From Rothia nasisuis (GTDB lineage Bacteria; Actinomycetota; Actinomycetes; Actinomycetales; Micrococcaceae): DNA of 64,000 nucleotides. The position numbers were made by a program, and so were the translations under genes. The notes beneath the pieces were generated by a model. The model did no database searches, was not told the origin of the DNA, and saw only the letters and a program-made list of their open reading frames with translations. Shown here piece by piece: positions 59,679 through 64,000 of the stretch. Numbering within the stretch: the first letter of the stretch is position 1; every line of letters begins with the position of its first letter. The DNA lies in the NCBI RefSeq assembly GCF_928381405.1, contig NZ_CAKMSB010000013.1, positions 1 to 64,000 on the forward strand. Direction: 5' to 3'.

Positions 59679-60770
59679 CTAGCTCTCAGCCTGCCCGGCC
59701 TTCCAGTAGCCCATAAAAGAGATGGACCCTTTAGGAAGACCGGCCTCATTCACGCAGATGCGGCGCAGGTTTTTAACCAGTGAGGATTCCCCAGCGATGA
59801 AAACATAGGTGCCCTGGGGGTCATCGGCTAATTGCCAGACAATCTCGTCGGGGGCTGCCGTCTCACCCGGCACACCAGCAGCTGCGACATCTAGCCCGCA
59901 GCTTTCCCTCAGGGCTTCAGCCAAAAGCTGCCCCCGGGCGTCCTGCCCCTGCCTCAGCAAAAAGCGCAGGGTGAACCCCGGCAGGCGCTTGGTCAGTGCC
60001 GTGACCTGCGAGAGTGACGCGATTGCGGCGTCTGCTGCAGGCACTTCAAGGTAGGCGGCTCCACGGGTGTTGCCCGGTAGGGAGCGCAGGGTGGAGAGGA
60101 CGGCGGGAGTTGCTGTTTCGTCACCGAGCAGTAGCAGGTCGGTTGCGGCACCGGGTGCCCAGGAGCTCCAGAGTATTGAACCCCGCAGGGGCGCGAGAAG
60201 CGAAACCCGCTGGCCTACAGCGGCGTGGTCTGCCCAGGTGGAACCGGGGCCGCTGAGTCCCAGAGCGTCGGTGTGCACCACAAAATCCACGTCAATTTCG
60301 GGCTGGAGCCCCTCAGGCAGGGTACGTTTGAGAGGTTCTAGGTCGGCTTCTGCCGCCGGGATCACCCCGAGCAGGTGTGTTTCGTCCACCCCTACAGACG
60401 GCACCAGCCGTGAGTCAGCAACGGTGTAGGTGCGCATATACCCACGCTCACTTTCAGGGGCAGCGAGCCAGCGACTACGCCATGAGTCATCGAGCTCAAT
60501 CATGGTGGGGCCGCTGGCACCAGCCGGTGGAACGAGGAGCTTGATGTAGGCGTCGTAGACCTGCCCGGTTCCCTCAGAGATGGGGTCGGCCGCGTGCAAC
60601 AGTGAGCGGCCGGTGAGCGAGATACGTGCAAAAGAGGGGGTCAGGCGTATGACGCGCGAGACGGTCACGGGAAAGACCCCGTACTGGTTGATGGATGCTC
60701 GGACGTCGCGGCGGCGGGCAGGCTGATGCCCTTGGGAGGGCGTGGAAGTGGGGGTCGGCAAGAGACTCAC
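59679..60770 (-). CDS. Siderophore-interacting FAD reductase (SIP family)
   Basis: A 363-aa protein. The FAD domain (about 28-160) begins RVIRLTPSFARISLTGRSL and contains the RTYTVAD-type FAD motif; the NAD(P)H domain (about 200-360) ends YVFIAGESSLVKNLRRIC and SFMGYWKAG, as expected. SIPs reduce ferric-siderophores in the cytosol to release iron. It starts at GTG 60770, overlapping the ATPase stop by four bases (GTGA), so it is translationally coupled. It is the last gene of the iron operon. Confidence 0.94.
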   Translation of the reverse strand: MSLLPTPTSTPSQGHQPARRRDVRASINQYGVFPVTVSRVIRLTPSFARISLTGRSLLHAADPISEGTGQVYDAYIKLLVPPAGASGPTMIELDDSWRSRWLAAPESERGYMRTYTVADSRLVPSVGVDETHLLGVIPAAEADLEPLKRTLPEGLQPEIDVDFVVHTDALGLSGPGSTWADHAAVGQRVSLLAPLRGSILWSSWAPGAATDLLLLGDETATPAVLSTLRSLPGNTRGAAYLEVPAADAAIASLSQVTALTKRLPGFTLRFLLRQGQDARGQLLAEALRESCGLDVAAAGVPGETAAPDEIVWQLADDPQGTYVFIAGESSLVKNLRRICVNEAGLPKGSISFMGYWKAGQAES

Positions 60771-61606
60771 ACCCCCGCGTCCGTAGCCAGCTCTGACATC
60801 GCACGGGCTGTTGCCCGGGCGCGAGGGACCACCACAATGGACCCATCAGCTAGTGGATCGGCGACCTCTGCCTGGAGCCCAAAGATCTCTTCAAGGTGAG
60901 CGCTGGTCAGCACCTGTTCTGCACTACCACTTGCGGCAATACGCCCATCTTTCATGGCGACTAGGTGGTGGGCGATGCGAGCTGCCAGGTTGAGTTCGTG
61001 GAGCACCATGACCATGGTGGTGCCCCGCTCTTCGTTGATTGTGGCCAGTAGGTCAAGTAGCTCAACCTGGTGGGCGAGATCCAGGTAGGTAGTGGGCTCA
61101 TCGAGCAAGAGCACGTCGGTTTCTTGGGCTAGGGCCAGGGCAATCCAGACGCGCTGGCGCTGGCCGCCGGAGAGCTCGGTCACCTGCCGGTCGGCTAGTT
61201 CTAGGGTGTTGGTGGCCTCGAGGGCGCGGGCGACCGCTGCGTCGTCGTCCCTGTTCGCTCCGCGGAAGAGCCCCTGGTAGGGGTAGCGGCCGCGGGCCAC
61301 GAGGTCAGCCACGGTGACGCCCTCGGGCGTCACGGGTATCTGGGGTAGTAGCCCGACCATACGGGCGAACTCTTTGCCGCCGTAGGAGCTCACGGGCCGC
61401 CCGTCCACGCTGATAGTACCGTTAGCGGGCTTGAGCAGGCGGGCGATACCGCGGAGCAGGGTGGATTTACCGCAGCCGTTGGGCCCAATCAGGGCGGTAA
61501 CTTTGCCGGTGGGTACGGCCAGACTCAGGTCGGGAATAATCACGGTCTCGCCGTAGCCCAAGCGTAGACCGTTGATTTCTAGGGTGCGTGCTGTTGCGGT
61601 GGGCAT
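60767..61606 (-). CDS. Iron-siderophore ABC transporter ATPase
   Basis: A 279-aa FecE/FepC-type ATPase. Walker A is GPNGCGKST, the signature LSGGQRQRVWIALALAQ and Walker B VLLLDEPTTYLD. It powers the two FecCD permeases upstream. ATG 61606 lies five bases past the permease stop codon. It ends inside the start of the siderophore-interacting reductase gene. Confidence 0.95.
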   Translation of the reverse strand: MPTATARTLEINGLRLGYGETVIIPDLSLAVPTGKVTALIGPNGCGKSTLLRGIARLLKPANGTISVDGRPVSSYGGKEFARMVGLLPQIPVTPEGVTVADLVARGRYPYQGLFRGANRDDDAAVARALEATNTLELADRQVTELSGGQRQRVWIALALAQETDVLLLDEPTTYLDLAHQVELLDLLATINEERGTTMVMVLHELNLAARIAHHLVAMKDGRIAASGSAEQVLTSAHLEEIFGLQAEVADPLADGSIVVVPRARATARAMSELATDAGV

Positions 61607-61611
61607 GTGGG

Positions 61612-62661
61612 TTAGCTTCTTTCGGGTGAGCGGGCTAGGAGCCAGATGAGGGCGGGGGCACCAAGGGCGCCGGTCAGGACGCCGGCGGGCAGGTTGGCAC
61701 CGGGGATGAGGTTGGAGCCGATGAAATCCGCTCCGACCACTAGAATCGCGCCGACGAGAGCAGAGGCAGTGAGGCTGTGGCGGCCCCCGGTGAGGGCCCG
61801 GGCCAGCGGCCCGGCCATGAAGGCGATGAAGGCAATCGGGCCGGTAGCTGCGGTAGCCACGGCGACCAGGAGTACCCCCAGAGCGATAAAGCCGGTGCGC
61901 ACCGCCCGCACGGGCACCCCCAGACCGCGTGCCAGGTCCTCACCCACCGCGGTGGCGTGCAGCTGCCTGCCGAACACTACCAGCGGCAGAAGTAGAGGGG
62001 CTAGAAGTAGCAGAAGCAGGCTGATGCGGTCCCAGTTGGCGGTGGAGAGTGATCCGGCCAGCCAGTGGGCCAGGGTCTGGGCACTGGTGGTTGAGGTGCG
62101 CGAGAGCACGTACTGGATGAAGGCCCCGGCCGCCGCCGAGATACCCAGGCCGACCAGCACGAACCTGTTGCCGGCAGTCCCCGGCCCCGCGAGTGCCTGG
62201 CCGCCGGAGGCAAGCATCAGAATCAGTAGGGCCACGGCCAGCGCGACCCCGACGGCCAGCAGGGTGAGCGGGAACCCGCTGAGCCCCAGAAAGATGATGC
62301 CGATGACGGCTCCCAGGGCCGCGCCGTTGGAGATGCCGATGATGTCGGGGCTGGCAATGGGGTTACGCAACAGAAGCTGGAAGAGCGCCCCGCCCAGGCC
62401 AAATGCAGCACCAGCCAGGGTTCCTAGTACAGCACGGGGTAGTTTCTCTTCCAGCACGATGTAGCGGGCCCCGCGGGCGTGGTCAATCGTTCCGCCGCCC
62501 ACAATCGTGAAGAAATCAGGAACGGTCACGGTGTAGGTTCCCAGTAGGACGCGTACGGCGCAGGTGCCCAGCAGGGCAAGGGCCAGCCCGCAGACAGCTA
62601 AGGCTGGGCGCCTGCGGGCGGCTGCCCGAGTACGGCGTAGGGTCTCAAGTGGGGTGGTCAT
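61612..62661 (-). CDS. Iron-siderophore ABC transporter permease (FecD-like)
   Basis: A 349-aa permease with about ten helices; LLRNPIASPDIIGISNGAAL and GPIAFIAFMAGPLARAL are FecCD signatures. It starts at ATG 62661, sharing one base with the stop of the preceding permease gene. It forms the membrane pore with the permease encoded at 62661-63758. Confidence 0.94.
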   Translation of the reverse strand: MTTPLETLRRTRAAARRRPALAVCGLALALLGTCAVRVLLGTYTVTVPDFFTIVGGGTIDHARGARYIVLEEKLPRAVLGTLAGAAFGLGGALFQLLLRNPIASPDIIGISNGAALGAVIGIIFLGLSGFPLTLLAVGVALAVALLILMLASGGQALAGPGTAGNRFVLVGLGISAAAGAFIQYVLSRTSTTSAQTLAHWLAGSLSTANWDRISLLLLLLAPLLLPLVVFGRQLHATAVGEDLARGLGVPVRAVRTGFIALGVLLVAVATAATGPIAFIAFMAGPLARALTGGRHSLTASALVGAILVVGADFIGSNLIPGANLPAGVLTGALGAPALIWLLARSPERS

Positions 62662-63758
62662 CAGAGGTTGACCGCCTTTCCCCGGCGGACCAGGTAGATA
62701 AAGACGGGTACGCCCAGGGCTACCATCATCACGCCCACCTGAATTTCCTGGGGAGGTAGCAGTAGTCGTCCGGCAGTGTCGGCGGCAACCAGGAGCAGGG
62801 CACCAGCCAGGGCAGAGAGCGGCAACAGGGCCCGGTAGTCGGCTCCGGCGAGTGCCCGCATGGCGTGCGGGGCCATGAGACCCAAAAAAGCGATGGGCCC
62901 GGTCAGGGCGATAGAGGTGCCCACCAGCAGGGTGATGCCAGCGGTCAGTAGGGCTCGGCGGGCTGCCACCTTAGTGCCCAGGGCAGCGGCCATGTCGTCA
63001 CCCAGGGCCAGTGTATTGACGGTTCGGGCGCCGCTCAGCACAATCACAGCGCCCAGGGCCAGCAGGAGTATGGCTCCTGCCGTGTCGTTCAGTGAGGCCC
63101 CAGCAACGGTACCGATTTGCCAGCGGCGCAGGTTATCGAGGGCGCCCTGGTTGGTCAGAATCAGAGCGGTAGTGGCCGAGCCTAGCCCGGCGGTCAGAGC
63201 TGCACCCATGAGAGCCAGCTTGATGGGTGTCGCTCCCCCACTCCCCAGGGAGGCCAGGGCGTAGACCGCGACGGCGGCACCCAGCGCTCCGGCAAAGGCC
63301 CAGAGCGCAAAAACCCCGGTGGAGCTGGCCGCGAAGAAGGTGATTCCGGCGACCACCGCGAATGATGCGCCCGCGTTAATACCCAGGATTCCGGGATCAC
63401 CCAGCGGGTTGCGGGTGATTCCCTGCAGCCCTGCCCCTGCTAGGCCCAGGGCCGCACCGACCAGGCAGGCGGTGAGCGTCCGGACGGCCCGCTGGGTCAG
63501 CACAGCCGCGTCAGCCTCGGTAATCTGCCCGCCGGTGGCAAAGGTCAGAACATCCACGGGCGAGATGGTGCGGGCGCCAAAGGCGAAAGAGGCCCCAGCT
63601 GCCACTAGAAGAAGCCCTATTAGGGCGCAGGCGAGCGCCACAGCCCGCGTGCCGGTGGGTCGGCCGCTTGGGCGGTGGCTGGAACCCGCACCCTGTACAG
63701 CACCCTGCTGGGCCTGAGGGTAGCTACCGGCCGCTGAGCTCATTGAGGTGTTAGGCAC
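62661..63758 (-). CDS. Iron-siderophore ABC transporter permease (FecC-like)
   Basis: A 365-aa FecCD permease with a hydrophilic N-terminus (about 1-35) and roughly ten helices; GITRNPLGDPGILGINAGAS and GPIAFLGLMAPHAMRAL are family motifs. GTG 63758 overlaps the end of the binding-protein gene; ATG 63743 (MSSAAGSYPQ) is an alternative start, and neither has a clear ribosome-binding site. It is paired with the next permease. Confidence 0.92.
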   Translation of the reverse strand: MPNTSMSSAAGSYPQAQQGAVQGAGSSHRPSGRPTGTRAVALACALIGLLLVAAGASFAFGARTISPVDVLTFATGGQITEADAAVLTQRAVRTLTACLVGAALGLAGAGLQGITRNPLGDPGILGINAGASFAVVAGITFFAASSTGVFALWAFAGALGAAVAVYALASLGSGGATPIKLALMGAALTAGLGSATTALILTNQGALDNLRRWQIGTVAGASLNDTAGAILLLALGAVIVLSGARTVNTLALGDDMAAALGTKVAARRALLTAGITLLVGTSIALTGPIAFLGLMAPHAMRALAGADYRALLPLSALAGALLLVAADTAGRLLLPPQEIQVGVMMVALGVPVFIYLVRRGKAVNL

Positions 63759-64000
63759 CGGCGGCGGCAGAGAGCTTGGCGAGAGCCTCGGTCTCGTTGA
63801 TGGTCCAGGCTATTGAAAGCGGTGAGGCAGCCGAGAGCGCCAGGGTGATGTGCTGGTCAGTTTCAACGACCAGGCCTCCGCTAGCTACGGCGGGCATCTG
63901 GGAGAAGAGGGTGTTGGATTTGATGGCTTCTTCGTCGGAGTTACTGGTACCCCAGGCCCAGACGATGTCTGAGACGACCTCGGGTAGAACTTCGCCGGAG
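63751..64000 (-). CDS. Iron-siderophore ABC transporter substrate-binding protein, C-terminal part
   Basis: The last 83 codons of a frame that enters from the right edge (ending EALAKLSAAAGA), translated by hand. The segment LPEVVSDIVWAWGTSNSDEE, AVASGGLVVETDQHITLALS and SPLSIAWTINE matches the C-terminus of FecB/FepB-type binding proteins. It would be a lipoprotein capturing ferric-siderophores outside the membrane, but its N-terminus is outside the window. It is the first visible gene of the operon. Confidence 0.85.
   Translation of the reverse strand, partial: SGEVLPEVVSDIVWAWGTSNSDEEAIKSNTLFSQMPAVASGGLVVETDQHITLALSAASPLSIAWTINETEALAKLSAAAGA

Overview
The window looks like a chromosome segment of a high-GC Gram-positive actinobacterium, most likely a member of the Micrococcaceae close to Rothia. 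The grounds are a dnaK-grpE-dnaJ-hspR operon with HAIR operators, a DUF4235 protein, Tat and lipoprotein export signals, GTG and TTG starts, and many protein families typical of Micrococcaceae. The genus is an inference, since no search could be run. No rRNA, tRNA, IS element, prophage or CRISPR array was found.

Layout. 1-1492: the N-terminal part of a secreted, Ig-like surface adhesin that runs off the left edge. 1863-14923: mostly housekeeping and transport genes (aldo/keto reductase, Tex, an unknown 483-aa protein beside a membrane-anchored HNH nuclease, an MFS exporter, CycA-type permease, alanine symporter, TrmB, YceI). 15267-17252: a flavin-dependent oxidoreductase and a DUF2785 protein. 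17441-21456: the HspR-controlled chaperone operon, with two HAIR boxes around its promoter. 21739-24030: a SulP-STAS-carbonic anhydrase fusion. 24406-28593: a small anchored protein, a low-molecular-weight tyrosine phosphatase and a SNF2 helicase.

28870-34074 is a sorbitol (glucitol) PTS operon: dehydrogenase, PRD regulator, GutM, EIIC, EIIB, EIIA. It is visibly AT-richer than its neighbours and is closed by a strong terminator, so it looks acquired. 34255-37111: a P-loop kinase, a Bcr/CflA exporter and a PabC-like lyase. 37386-40590: a ykoEDC-type ECF transporter for thiamine or its pyrimidine precursor, led by a TPP riboswitch. 40908-47393: DUF4235, a UMF1 transporter, dcd with an HPr-kinase-like/PqqD fusion, a divergent MauE-thioredoxin protein, and two unknown membrane proteins.

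47390-50982: a TlpA-NHL protein and an amino-acid permease. 51237-56978: a copper and haem cluster (CopD-CtaG fusion, Tat-exported Dyp peroxidase, PCu(A)C, CopC, a membrane protein), probably serving copper delivery to cytochrome oxidase. 57134-58213: HU and the cysteine-free ribosomal proteins S14, L33 and L28; the L33 gene is only 56 codons. 58768-64000: a GDSL hydrolase and an iron-siderophore uptake operon (binding protein, two permeases, ATPase, siderophore-interacting reductase) that runs off the right edge.

The most interesting loci are the orphan HPrK-like/PqqD fusion with its divergent MauE-thioredoxin neighbour, the unknown protein next to the HNH nuclease, and several unexplained non-coding structures (17362-17420, 25192-25222, 51107-51142, 58214-58767).
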